Source: an uncultured Dehalococcoidia bacterium
GTDB taxonomy: Bacteria > Chloroflexota > Dehalococcoidia > Lucifugimonadales > GCA-2712585
Direction of reading: 5' to 3'
Length of the DNA: 5,333 nt
Assembly (NCBI GenBank): GCA_913052045.1
Contig: CAJXDJ010000081.1
Location: 1 to 5,333 of the forward strand
Shown piece by piece: positions 1-4,488 of this stretch. The first letter of the stretch is position 1. Every line of letters starts with the position of its first letter. The notes beneath the pieces were generated by a model, which saw nothing but the letters and a program-made list of their open reading frames with translations, had not been told where the DNA came from and ran no database searches. The position numbers were made by a program, and so were the translations under genes.

Positions 1-1
1 G

Positions 2-598
2 GACGGCCAGGAGAAGCAATTCACCTACACGAGCGCTGCCGCCGCCGCTGGGCTCTGTGGCGCGGCGCGAATAGCCACGATGCTTGGAGACCAGGACGCC
101 GCGGGGGTCTATGCGTCCGCCGCGGAGGGGATCCGCGAGGCGGTTGTGGTCATCGGCCACAAGGGTGAGCAGATCCGTGCGGCTCTCGAATCGGCAGCCG
201 GGCGGATGTTCGTCAAGAAGGCCAGCGACGAGAATCTCAAGGACCTGGAATCGGTTTTCAAACGGCTGGAAATAGTATCCCAAAAACCCGACGTCATGCC
301 CTATGTGCATGCCCTTGATGAATTTTACGACGTTTTGTTAGCAGGCGCCGGTAATGATGTGGCCAAGGGCGTCCTGCGCACCATGCGGGCGCGAATGAAC
401 TATCTCCGGGCCCTGACCTCACAGGCATCGGATACGGAATACAAAATAGTAACCAATGACCGAATGCGTGAAATCGTTGATGCGGCGTTGCGCCGCGATG
501 CAGCGGCAACGGAAAAACATTGCCGGGAATTCGTTGTAAGGTCAGCGGTTTTCGCCGATCAGGTTCTTCGCCAACATGAAGACGAAACCAACACATGA
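2..598 (+). CDS. Chimeric partial ORF: GH15-like segment fused to a GntR-type FCD domain
   Basis: The frame is open from the left edge to TGA at 596-598, so the ATG at 80 is probably internal and the gene is 5'-truncated by the window. Two unlike parts are visible. About residues 1-50 (to roughly base 150) contain FTYTSAA, an Ala-rich helix, GAARIATMLGD and then AAEGIREAV. This spacing recalls the helical barrel of GH15 glucoamylase-type enzymes. From about base 170 the protein reads as an FCD domain, the all-helical effector domain of FadR-subfamily GntR regulators: IRAALESAAGRM, then DEFYDVLLAGAGND, then MRARMNYLR and a final helix. The usual FCD metal-ligand histidine after D-x-x-F is Tyr here. 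No winged-helix DNA-binding domain lies between the parts, so this is unlikely to work as a normal regulator. It may be a deletion fusion or an assembly join. FCD is fairly sure; GH15 is moderate, from motif memory only. Confidence 0.6.
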   Translation, partial: DGQEKQFTYTSAAAAAGLCGAARIATMLGDQDAAGVYASAAEGIREAVVVIGHKGEQIRAALESAAGRMFVKKASDENLKDLESVFKRLEIVSQKPDVMPYVHALDEFYDVLLAGAGNDVAKGVLRTMRARMNYLRALTSQASDTEYKIVTNDRMREIVDAALRRDAAATEKHCREFVVRSAVFADQVLRQHEDETNT

Positions 599-610
599 TT
601 TACCGGCCTA

Positions 611-687
611 GGGGTCACCAACTTCTCAAGCACCACACATGTAACTCATTGGTATCCATGCAGTTTTACTTAAAGCCTGTATGGAGG
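611..687 (+). repeat. Left 77-bp inverted repeat of the integrase element (L1)
   Basis: This segment matches the reverse complement of 1864-1940 with 4 mismatches in 77 positions. It starts 12 bases after the stop of the preceding ORF. The inner end (GGAGG, 683-687) serves as the Shine-Dalgarno of the integrase, whose ATG follows 7 bases later, so the repeat contributes the gene's translation signal. It holds a core-like inverted pair, CCATGCAG (656-663) and CTGTATGG (677-684), one mismatch from perfect. No convincing target-site duplication is seen when the outer flanks of the two repeats are compared. Confidence 0.93.
656..684 (+). other. Candidate recombinase core site in L1
   Basis: CCATGCAG at 656-663 and CTGTATGG at 677-684 form an 8-bp inverted pair (one mismatch) around the 13-base spacer TTTTACTTAAAGC. 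Paired arms around a short asymmetric spacer are typical of tyrosine recombinase crossover sites. The same arrangement recurs in the right repeat, and half of it recurs in the third copy. Recombinase binding is inferred from architecture only. Confidence 0.55.
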
Positions 688-694
688 GTAGGTC

Positions 695-1858
695 ATGTGG
701 AAGAACAATTCATTCCCTTATATTTATCAAAAGAGAGATATTTATTATTTCTCACGTCGTGTTCCAAAAGACTTGGAAGATTATTACAGATCATCAAAAA
801 TAACTTTATCTCTTCGAACAAAGTCACCAAAGGCTGCTAAAGCTAAATCAGCTTCGCTGGCTTCGCAGTTGGATGAAGAATGGCTTACATTACGGTGGAG
901 GAGAAACGATAGTCCGTTACGTAAGTTTCTGTATGAGCAGGCTTACGAGGCTAGGGGTCATTCATCCGCACCACTTATGTCTGAAGCAAAGGACATATAC
1001 CTTCGTACTAAGGGTGTCTCTCGCCCCAAGACGTTTACTCAGGCTATTGATCGTACTGTAAATAACTTATTTGAATTAGTTGGTGACAAACCTATCGACA
1101 TGTATTCACGTCAGGATGCAAACCTACTGCGTGATCATCTTGCGAACCGTGCTTTAAATACTGCCACTGTAAAGAAGCAACTAAACACGCTCCGTACCAT
1201 AGTGAACTTTACCAATAGAGAATGTGGCTTGAAGGATATTAATTCTTTTTCTGGCATGTACTTCGGTGAAGATGACTTAAATACGGAAACGAAGAGACAA
1301 CCAATCCCTTTACCTATCATTCGTTCTGTTCAGAAAGAATGCCAGCAACATGATGATGAAGTCAGGTGGTTAATTGCATTAATCAGCGATACAGGAATGC
1401 GACTTAGTGAAGCCGCTGGATTGGTTAAGGATGATTTGTATCTCGATCATGAATATCCTCACATTGTCTTAAAAGTACATCCTTGGCGAAGGTTGAAGAC
1501 AAAGGGTAGTGAACGAATTGTTTCTTTAGCTGGCGAGGCATTGTGGGCGACTAGACAAGTTCAGGATGCAACTCCATCACAATTCTTATTTCCACGTTAC
1601 TGTAATGAGAGTGGCTGTAAGTCTAATTCTGCGAGTGCAGCATTAAACAAGTGGTTATCGTCACGGGTTCCATACGGCTGCGTCGTTCATTCATTTAGAC
1701 ATAGTATCAGGGATAGATTACGTGCAGTTGAATGTCCTCACGATATTATGGATCGTCTTGGAGGTTGGTCCGTTGGTGGAATAGGGGAGAGCTATGGGAC
1801 TGGATATCCTGTTGATGTATTATTTAAGTGGATGAGCAGAGGGGTTATGTCTAACTAA
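695..1858 (+). CDS. Tyrosine-type recombinase/integrase, apparently intact
   Basis: A 387-residue phage-type tyrosine integrase that would cut and rejoin DNA through a covalent 3'-phosphotyrosine. The N-terminal ~60 residues (FPYIYQKRDIYYFSRRVPKDL, spread over residues 7-27) resemble the short arm-binding/DUF6538-like head of many alphaproteobacterial integrases. A core-binding helical region follows at about 95-190. The catalytic set appears complete: Arg236 in TGMRLSEAAGL, Lys268 or Lys270 in RRLKTKGSERIVSL, His332 and Arg335 in HSFRH, Trp358 in GGW (replacing the usual second His, a common variant), and nucleophile Tyr367 in ESYGTGY, nine residues after the Trp. The start at 695 is supported by GGAGG 7 bases upstream, inside the left repeat. 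There is no excisionase neighbour. Its natural substrate is probably the core in the flanking repeats. Family is very sure; activity is inferred from intact residues. Confidence 0.95.
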   Translation: MWKNNSFPYIYQKRDIYYFSRRVPKDLEDYYRSSKITLSLRTKSPKAAKAKSASLASQLDEEWLTLRWRRNDSPLRKFLYEQAYEARGHSSAPLMSEAKDIYLRTKGVSRPKTFTQAIDRTVNNLFELVGDKPIDMYSRQDANLLRDHLANRALNTATVKKQLNTLRTIVNFTNRECGLKDINSFSGMYFGEDDLNTETKRQPIPLPIIRSVQKECQQHDDEVRWLIALISDTGMRLSEAAGLVKDDLYLDHEYPHIVLKVHPWRRLKTKGSERIVSLAGEALWATRQVQDATPSQFLFPRYCNESGCKSNSASAALNKWLSSRVPYGCVVHSFRHSIRDRLRAVECPHDIMDRLGGWSVGGIGESYGTGYPVDVLFKWMSRGVMSN

Positions 1859-1863
1859 ATAAT

Positions 1864-1940
1864 CCTCCATACAGGCTTTAAGTAAAACTGTATGGATACC
1901 AATGAGTTACATGTGTGGTTCCTGAGAAGCTGGTGACCCC
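1864..1940 (-). repeat. Right 77-bp inverted repeat of the integrase element (R1)
   Basis: This is the reverse complement of 611-687 apart from 4 substitutions, starting 5 bases after the integrase stop codon. Its inner edge is CCTCC at 1864-1868 and its outer edge is GACCCC ending at 1940. It contains the most symmetric core in the window, with both 8-bp arms perfect. On the minus strand the repeat is also readable as the last codons of an open frame that begins outside the element at 2141. Confidence 0.93.
1867..1895 (-). other. Candidate recombinase core site in R1 (perfect arms)
   Basis: CCATACAG (1867-1874) and CTGTATGG (1888-1895) are perfect inverted 8-mers around a 13-base spacer. 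The spacer points opposite to that in L1, so L1 and R1 form an inverted pair. For a tyrosine recombinase, that geometry predicts inversion of the enclosed gene rather than excision. Confidence 0.55.
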
Positions 1941-2141
1941 GACAGAAGTTGTGTTCCTCTCAAGAACTCCAATGACCCAATAGTATCCAATTGAATCAAC
2001 ACCATAGGAATCCTCGATTCCATTGTAAAGGGGGGTAAATGTACTACCGTTTGTACTACCCTTTTCTTTGGTCTTCTTAGGACCACTTAGGCTTCCTATG
2101 CCATATTCTAGATACCGTCTGTGAGTCCATTTAAGAGTCAT
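1878..2141 (-). CDS. Doubtful 87-codon frame reading into the right repeat
   Basis: An open minus-strand frame whose last ~20 codons lie inside the R1 repeat (ending GVTSFSGTTHVTHWYPYSFT) and whose stop falls in the core spacer. The residues before the repeat are rich in Gly, Ser, Thr and Tyr (for example SIGYYWVIGVLERNTTSVG). That composition recalls the tips of beta-rich surface or tail-fibre proteins, but I recognise no family. No Shine-Dalgarno precedes the ATG at 2141, and the upstream DNA is a GANTC-rich non-coding stretch. It could be the detached 3' end of a gene into which the element inserted, or a chance frame. The same repeat frame in L1 is closed off by the upstream ORF's TGA. 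Confidence 0.2.
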   Translation of the reverse strand: MTLKWTHRRYLEYGIGSLSGPKKTKEKGSTNGSTFTPLYNGIEDSYGVDSIGYYWVIGVLERNTTSVGVTSFSGTTHVTHWYPYSFT

Positions 2142-2222
2142 ACAGAGTCATTAGATTCCCAGACTCCAAAAAACCCCACCAGACACTCCTAAAGGTGGAC
2201 TCAGTGAGTCTTAAAATGACTC
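1993..2222. promoter_or_regulatory. Cluster of 11 GANTC (CcrM-type methylation) sites
   Basis: GANTC occurs at 1993, 2008, 2016, 2123, 2135, 2145, 2154, 2162, 2198, 2206 and 2218, in all three forms GAATC, GATTC and GAGTC/GACTC. By chance about one would be expected in 230 bases of even composition, and few are visible elsewhere in the window. GANTC is the target of the cell-cycle methyltransferase CcrM in most alphaproteobacteria. Two of the sites form a 13-bp palindrome, GACTCAGTGAGTC (2198-2210). Site positions are read directly; any regulatory role is inference. Confidence 0.5.
2168..2198 (-). terminator. Minus-strand intrinsic terminator downstream of the esterase-like gene
   Basis: On the minus strand, CCACC (2198-2194) pairs with GGTGG (2180-2176) across a 13-base loop, followed after two G by six T (2173-2168). 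The stem is short. The orientation and position, about 180 bases past the stop codon at 2375, suit the end of the esterase-like transcript. Confidence 0.45.
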
Positions 2223-2374
2223 ACAGAGCTATTGTAGTGGAGGTTTTCCTGAGTGGACATGGGGGGGGACCCCTCAGCTTAGATATGATTATTTTTATTT
2301 AGGGTCTTTTGTATATGCGAGGGAGTTTTTTCATATCATTTCCCCTCTGTTATTTCTTACACCAGTTTTGCATT

Positions 2375-3358
2375 TTAGTGCATCTCAAAAATCATTAGAA
2401 GGGTTCTCTGTTCGGGATTGAAATTATCGTCAGAAATCAAATAGATTATTGCCTTACCTTTGAATTCCTCCCTGATCGCTATACCTTCGAAATTATCGAT
2501 AGTAATTGGCGAGCTAAGTTCGGCAATTAATTTCCCTTCTAAGACTGTTCCGCCAATAATTGACCCTGCTTCAATACTTTTAAGGCGTATCGCGTTTTTT
2601 CCACCCCGACTGAAAAGACGTTCAAGGACCATGATATTACCGTTCGGAAGTGTTGCAGCGCCGGTAACCCTATAACCACCTCCAATAAGATATGTGAGCT
2701 CAATCCAGCCTTTGCTGTGACCCACCCAACCTAAAACGCTATTACTGTTACTAGAAAATTCGCTTTCACTTAGCGCTATCAGGCGACCTTTGGAGAAATA
2801 TGTCAAAGCTTCAATTCCTTTGTTATAAGGCAGCCTTAACATCGCTTCCGGTCCGGGCATTCTCTCCGGTAAAAATGAGCCGGGGCGATATCTCCAAAAT
2901 CGGTGGAAACGCTCAAAGGAGACAATCATCTCACCATCCATTCCAACAGCCATAGATTCTGCGTCGCTTTCAAACTTGGATGTTAACGATTGCCCTTCAA
3001 GCCCGATTAAAGGTTTAAAATAAGTATCTTTTACACCAACTAAGTTTCCAGATCGGTCATAAATTAAGCGAGCGTAAAATGCCATTCCATCATCGGAAAA
3101 GGAGATTAACCTTTGTCTATCGACACTGACACTTAATGACGAGAGACCGCCAAAGCGTTTATTATCAGAATAAAGATGAATTCCACCCCGATACCGCAGT
3201 TTCCCCACAGTTTTTAGTTTCACATCATACAAATTTAGTGGAACCGGTTTCGTGTAAATGTTTATTGCGCCATCTGCTGTTTTGAATTTTTGATTTTCGG
3301 CTAATGCTACCTCAGCAAACAATAAAAAAATTGTGAAAATTATGCTGCAATAATTCAT
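2375..3358 (-). CDS. Secreted esterase-like/phytase-like family protein
   Basis: A 327-residue exported protein. Residues 1-20 are a signal peptide with a hydrophobic core and ALA just before the likely cut. The rest matches the 'esterase-like activity of phytase' (PF13449-type) family, probably a beta-propeller. Conserved blocks run in order: FGGLSSL (69-75), a calcium-site-like SDDG (88-91), DAESMAV (132-138) followed by SFER, NKGIEALT (179-186), DNFEGIAI (288-295) and the closing SDDNFNPEQRTLLMIFEM (309-326). Length is normal and no break is seen. The substrate is unknown; family members are annotated by similarity, and phosphatase or phytase activity should not be assumed. The start at 3358 directly follows the TAA of a decayed integrase 5' end. 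GAGGG inside that remnant, about 11 bases upstream, is the likely ribosome-binding site. Terminal-reassociation-like coupling is possible but unproven. No other gene is in its transcript. Confidence 0.85.
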   Translation of the reverse strand: MNYCSIIFTIFLLFAEVALAENQKFKTADGAINIYTKPVPLNLYDVKLKTVGKLRYRGGIHLYSDNKRFGGLSSLSVSVDRQRLISFSDDGMAFYARLIYDRSGNLVGVKDTYFKPLIGLEGQSLTSKFESDAESMAVGMDGEMIVSFERFHRFWRYRPGSFLPERMPGPEAMLRLPYNKGIEALTYFSKGRLIALSESEFSSNSNSVLGWVGHSKGWIELTYLIGGGYRVTGAATLPNGNIMVLERLFSRGGKNAIRLKSIEAGSIIGGTVLEGKLIAELSSPITIDNFEGIAIREEFKGKAIIYLISDDNFNPEQRTLLMIFEMH

Positions 3359-3412
3359 TTAATAATTATCCCTCTTTTGAAAACTGTAAGGGACTAAATT
3401 GTCCTTCCACAT
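3359..3412 (-). pseudogene. Decayed integrase 5' end (17 codons) upstream of the esterase-like gene
   Basis: Read on the minus strand from ATG at 3412, the codons give MWKDNLVPYSFQKRDNY then TAA. The integrase at 695 begins MWKNNSFPYIYQKRDIYY. At DNA level about 51 of 60 bases match across 3420-3361 against the corresponding integrase start region. The similarity ends within a few bases of the esterase-like ATG (3358), so the rest of an integrase gene has been lost or replaced at exactly this point. The remnant may now act as a leader frame that carries the ribosome-binding site of the esterase-like gene. Confidence 0.8.
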
Positions 3413-3443
3413 GTCCTACCCTCCATACAGGCTCTAAGTAAAA
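3413..3443 (-). repeat. Third, partial copy of the element's left end (L2)
   Basis: On the minus strand this reproduces the inner part of L1: the 13-base spacer with one change, the CTGTATGG arm, and GGAGGGTAGG leading to the ATG. The outer arm is absent. Immediately past the spacer (3444 onward) similarity to L1 and R1 collapses to background. This leaves one half-site from the element joined to unrelated sequence, as expected for a recombined attachment junction. Confidence 0.8.
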
Positions 3444-3462
3444 ATATATTTGACGTACCGCT

Positions 3463-3468
3463 AAGGAG
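3463..3468 (+). promoter_or_regulatory. Ribosome-binding site of the 18-residue peptide frame
   Basis: AAGGAG lies 6 bases before ATG at 3475. This near-consensus Shine-Dalgarno, among the best in the window, is the main reason to treat the very short frame as possibly translated. A TATATT at 3445-3450 could be a -10 box but has no good -35. Confidence 0.6.
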
Positions 3469-3474
3469 AAAACG

Positions 3475-3531
3475 ATGGACGTTCTCGGCGTTATAGCTGT
3501 AATTGTGGATGTGGTTTTGCATATTCTCTAG
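3475..3531 (+). CDS. Very short hydrophobic peptide (18 aa), leader- or type I toxin-like
   Basis: The frame encodes MDVLGVIAVIVDVVLHIL and stops at TAG. Apart from two Asp and one His it is almost entirely aliphatic, long enough to insert in or lie on a membrane. It starts 32 bases beyond the L2 junction and has a strong Shine-Dalgarno. Downstream (3532-3655) are a promoter-like sequence and a strong terminator. Tiny hydrophobic peptides of this kind occur as type I toxins (Ibs, TisB and Fst are examples), although this one lacks the basic residues of TisB and Fst. A translated leader controlling downstream transcription is an alternative. I recognise no specific family, and so short a frame may be coincidental. 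Confidence 0.4.
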   Translation: MDVLGVIAVIVDVVLHIL

Positions 3532-3560
3532 TTGAATTTGAACCCAATATGCGCTAGATT
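3532..3560 (+). promoter_or_regulatory. Candidate sigma70 promoter
   Basis: TTGAAT (3532-3537) is separated by exactly 17 bases from TAGATT (3555-3560), with a likely start near 3567. It begins one base after the stop codon of the 18-residue frame and points at the hairpin-rich segment ending in a terminator at 3655. Confidence 0.45.
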
Positions 3561-3566
3561 ACCTTT

Positions 3567-3655
3567 AACGCCGATTTGAAGACAGCTTGCGGGCGTTTCA
3601 TAAATGCAGCTAAAGAGTTGGGACCGTCCCGGCAAAAAGCTGCGGGCGGTTTTTT
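3567..3655 (+). ncRNA. Candidate ~90-nt small RNA or structured leader
   Basis: The segment between the promoter and the terminator is non-coding and structured. AACGCC (3567-3572) can pair with GGCGTT (3592-3597) to form a 5' hairpin. GCAGCT (3606-3611) can pair with AGCTGC (3638-3643), which would compete with the terminator stem. The phrases GCTTGCGGGCGTTT (3585-3598) and GCTGCGGGCGGTTT (3639-3652) are near-repeats. It could be a stand-alone small RNA, the 3' end of the peptide transcript, or an attenuator ahead of the gene at 3747. I match it to no known RNA family. Confidence 0.35.
3623..3655 (+). terminator. Strong intrinsic terminator
   Basis: ACCG (3623-3626) and CCCG (3628-3631), separated by one bulged T, pair with CGGG (3643-3646) and CGGT (3647-3650). 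The result is an 8-bp GC-rich stem with an 11-base loop, followed by a T run to 3655. It separates the peptide/small-RNA unit from the gene starting at 3747. Confidence 0.8.
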
Positions 3656-3746
3656 GATGGGGTAATCCACCTTACGGATTGGGGATTTGAACTTCAGCTT
3701 GTGCCCCCGGACATGAGGTCCAAAGCACTAAAGAGAGGAGATCGTT

Positions 3747-4235
3747 ATGAAAACGAAACATCATTCTTTCATTCCTTTGTCGCCTGAACTTTTACCCAGG
3801 CAAAAGCTTAACGAAGTTGTTGGCTTACCACCACGTCCTGAGGGTCTGGATGTTAAGATCGAGTGGGAACATAGACTTAAAAAAGAGCATCCAAAGGGAA
3901 GTCCACGTAAACTTACGTTTGTCTGCAGTGCAGAATGGTCGTGGTCTCCAGCCCATCATCGGATTGCTAACTATTATCTCAACCCCAAACGCAAATACTG
4001 GTTTCTCTGGAACAACTGGGTGGACGATCAGGCGTATCCTTGGACGTGGCACTGGGATGTCCTTGCCTATGCACCTCGTATTGAAGCAGATGAATGTTCC
4101 GTTGCAGCTTATATGCTTTTGGAACATTGGAAATCTGATGCCGAACATGGGCATCTGGATCAATACCACTGGATCAACAATACCGGATGCCTGAGCGTGG
4201 AAGACATCCAGGCTGTGGCACGAGAGATTTGGTAA
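3747..4235 (+). CDS. Tryptophan-rich protein of unknown function (162 aa)
   Basis: I do not recognise this protein. It has 12 tryptophans, concentrated in AEWSWSPAHH (62-71), KYWFLWNNWVDD (83-94) and PWTWHWDVL (98-106), with many His and Tyr. There is no signal peptide or membrane segment, so it is probably cytosolic. The N-terminal ~35 residues are Pro-rich and the C-terminus (SVEDIQAVAREIW) looks helical. Three Cys (60, 117, 148) show no motif spacing. The aromatic density could suit nucleic-acid, sugar or protein binding, but nothing decides this. GAGGAG 6-11 bases before ATG supports the start. It is followed after 13 bases by a 51-codon gene with its own Shine-Dalgarno, so the two are probably one transcript and may act together. 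Confidence 0.8.
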   Translation: MKTKHHSFIPLSPELLPRQKLNEVVGLPPRPEGLDVKIEWEHRLKKEHPKGSPRKLTFVCSAEWSWSPAHHRIANYYLNPKRKYWFLWNNWVDDQAYPWTWHWDVLAYAPRIEADECSVAAYMLLEHWKSDAEHGHLDQYHWINNTGCLSVEDIQAVAREIW

Positions 4236-4241
4236 AAGGAG
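4236..4241 (+). promoter_or_regulatory. Ribosome-binding site of the 51-codon gene
   Basis: AAGGAG directly follows the TAA of the tryptophan-rich gene and sits 7 bases before ATG at 4249. It is the main evidence that the small downstream frame is a real gene. Confidence 0.7.
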
Positions 4242-4248
4242 ACAAAGA

Positions 4249-4404
4249 ATGGCTAAAGGAATATGGAAACAAGCCTCGAAAGATAGTTCCATTTACACTG
4301 GAAGGTTCATCATCTCTTCGCATAACAAAAGACCACCTGTGAAATCCGAAAACGGAAATAATCAGGATGTAACGGATGAGAAAAAAGAGAAGAACAAGAA
4401 ATAG
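4249..4404 (+). CDS. Small lysine-rich protein (51 aa), partner of the tryptophan-rich gene
   Basis: The protein begins MAKGIWKQASKDSSIYTGRF and ends in a low-complexity charged tail (DEKKEKNKK). The 'W-K-x-x-S-K-[DG]-x-x-Y-x-[ST]-G-[RK]' pattern at residues 6-19 resembles the first strands of small OB-fold-like proteins common in phages and mobile elements, but the frame is too short for a full OB fold. No signal peptide is present. A near-consensus Shine-Dalgarno and tight 13-base spacing to the upstream gene suggest co-translation. A nucleic-acid-binding accessory role is a guess from the basic tail and the pattern. Confidence 0.7.
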   Translation: MAKGIWKQASKDSSIYTGRFIISSHNKRPPVKSENGNNQDVTDEKKEKNKK

Positions 4405-4416
4405 TAACTTGTAAAT

Positions 4417-4456
4417 TGGGAAGGATGTTGGACGTTGGTAATAAACATCCTTCCCA
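4417..4456 (+). terminator. Perfect 13-bp hairpin ending the two-gene unit
   Basis: TGGGAAGGATGTT (4417-4429) is complementary to AACATCCTTCCCA (4444-4456) across a 14-base loop, 13 bases after the stop codon of the 51-codon gene. The T tract is poor (TTCTTT), so it may stabilise or process the mRNA as much as terminate it. Confidence 0.65.
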
Positions 4457-4488
4457 TTCTTTGAGTAACACTTCTGAGGGTAATTGAT

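Larger units (their letters stand above)
611..1940 (+). mobile_element. Compact tyrosine-recombinase element bounded by 77-bp inverted repeats
   Basis: The unit is repeat (611-687), integrase gene (695-1858), repeat (1864-1940), with almost no spare DNA: 7 bases from the left repeat to ATG and 5 bases from the stop codon to the right repeat. Only one gene is inside. Long inverted repeats are usual for DDE transposons, whereas tyrosine recombinases usually act on short core sites; both are present here, since each repeat contains an inverted 8-bp pair around a 13-bp spacer. The element is more AT-rich than the sequence on its left, which fits acquisition. I do not recognise it as a named element family. 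Its borders are set only by where the repeat similarity ends, and no flanking duplication supports them. Confidence 0.8.
1941..2374. other. Gene-poor spacer between the integrase element and the esterase-like gene
   Basis: No well-supported gene lies here. The stretch holds a 9-bp direct repeat TGTACTACC (2040-2048 and 2052-2060), eleven GANTC sites between 1993 and 2222, a minus-strand terminator (2168-2198), and a run of eight G at 2261-2268 beside an ACCCC. The segment from 2273 back to about 2225, read on the minus strand, weakly resembles the outer end of the 77-bp repeat: both begin GGGGTC and later share CTCAGGAA. Confidence 0.6.

Noticed and set aside
595..840. 81-codon plus-strand frame across the left repeat into the integrase
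   Set aside because: It overlaps the integrase start in another frame, has no Shine-Dalgarno and reads through the repeat; the integrase frame has full motif support.
611..1940. DDE-type insertion sequence
   Set aside because: Long inverted repeats suggested an IS, but the only gene has the complete Arg-Lys-His-Arg-Trp-Tyr tyrosine recombinase set, and no target duplication is seen.
2123..2222. CRISPR-like or iteron array made of the GAGTC/GACTC repeats
   Set aside because: The common unit is only 5 bases with irregular spacing and both orientations; the shared feature is GANTC, not a longer repeat.
2261..2277. Terminator at the run of eight G followed by ACCCC
   Set aside because: A short G/C hairpin is possible, but no T tract follows on either strand, so termination is not supported.
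3680..3735. tRNA-like look on the minus strand (GGATTTGAAC and an anticodon-like GGACATGAGGTCC)
   Set aside because: The T-stem does not pair, the anticodon loop lacks the invariant T33, and no acceptor stem can be formed; treated as coincidence.
3825..4292. 155-codon minus-strand frame opposite the tryptophan-rich gene
   Set aside because: It is the mirror frame of a gene with good ribosome-binding sites on the plus strand, and its sequence has no recognisable motif or start signal.
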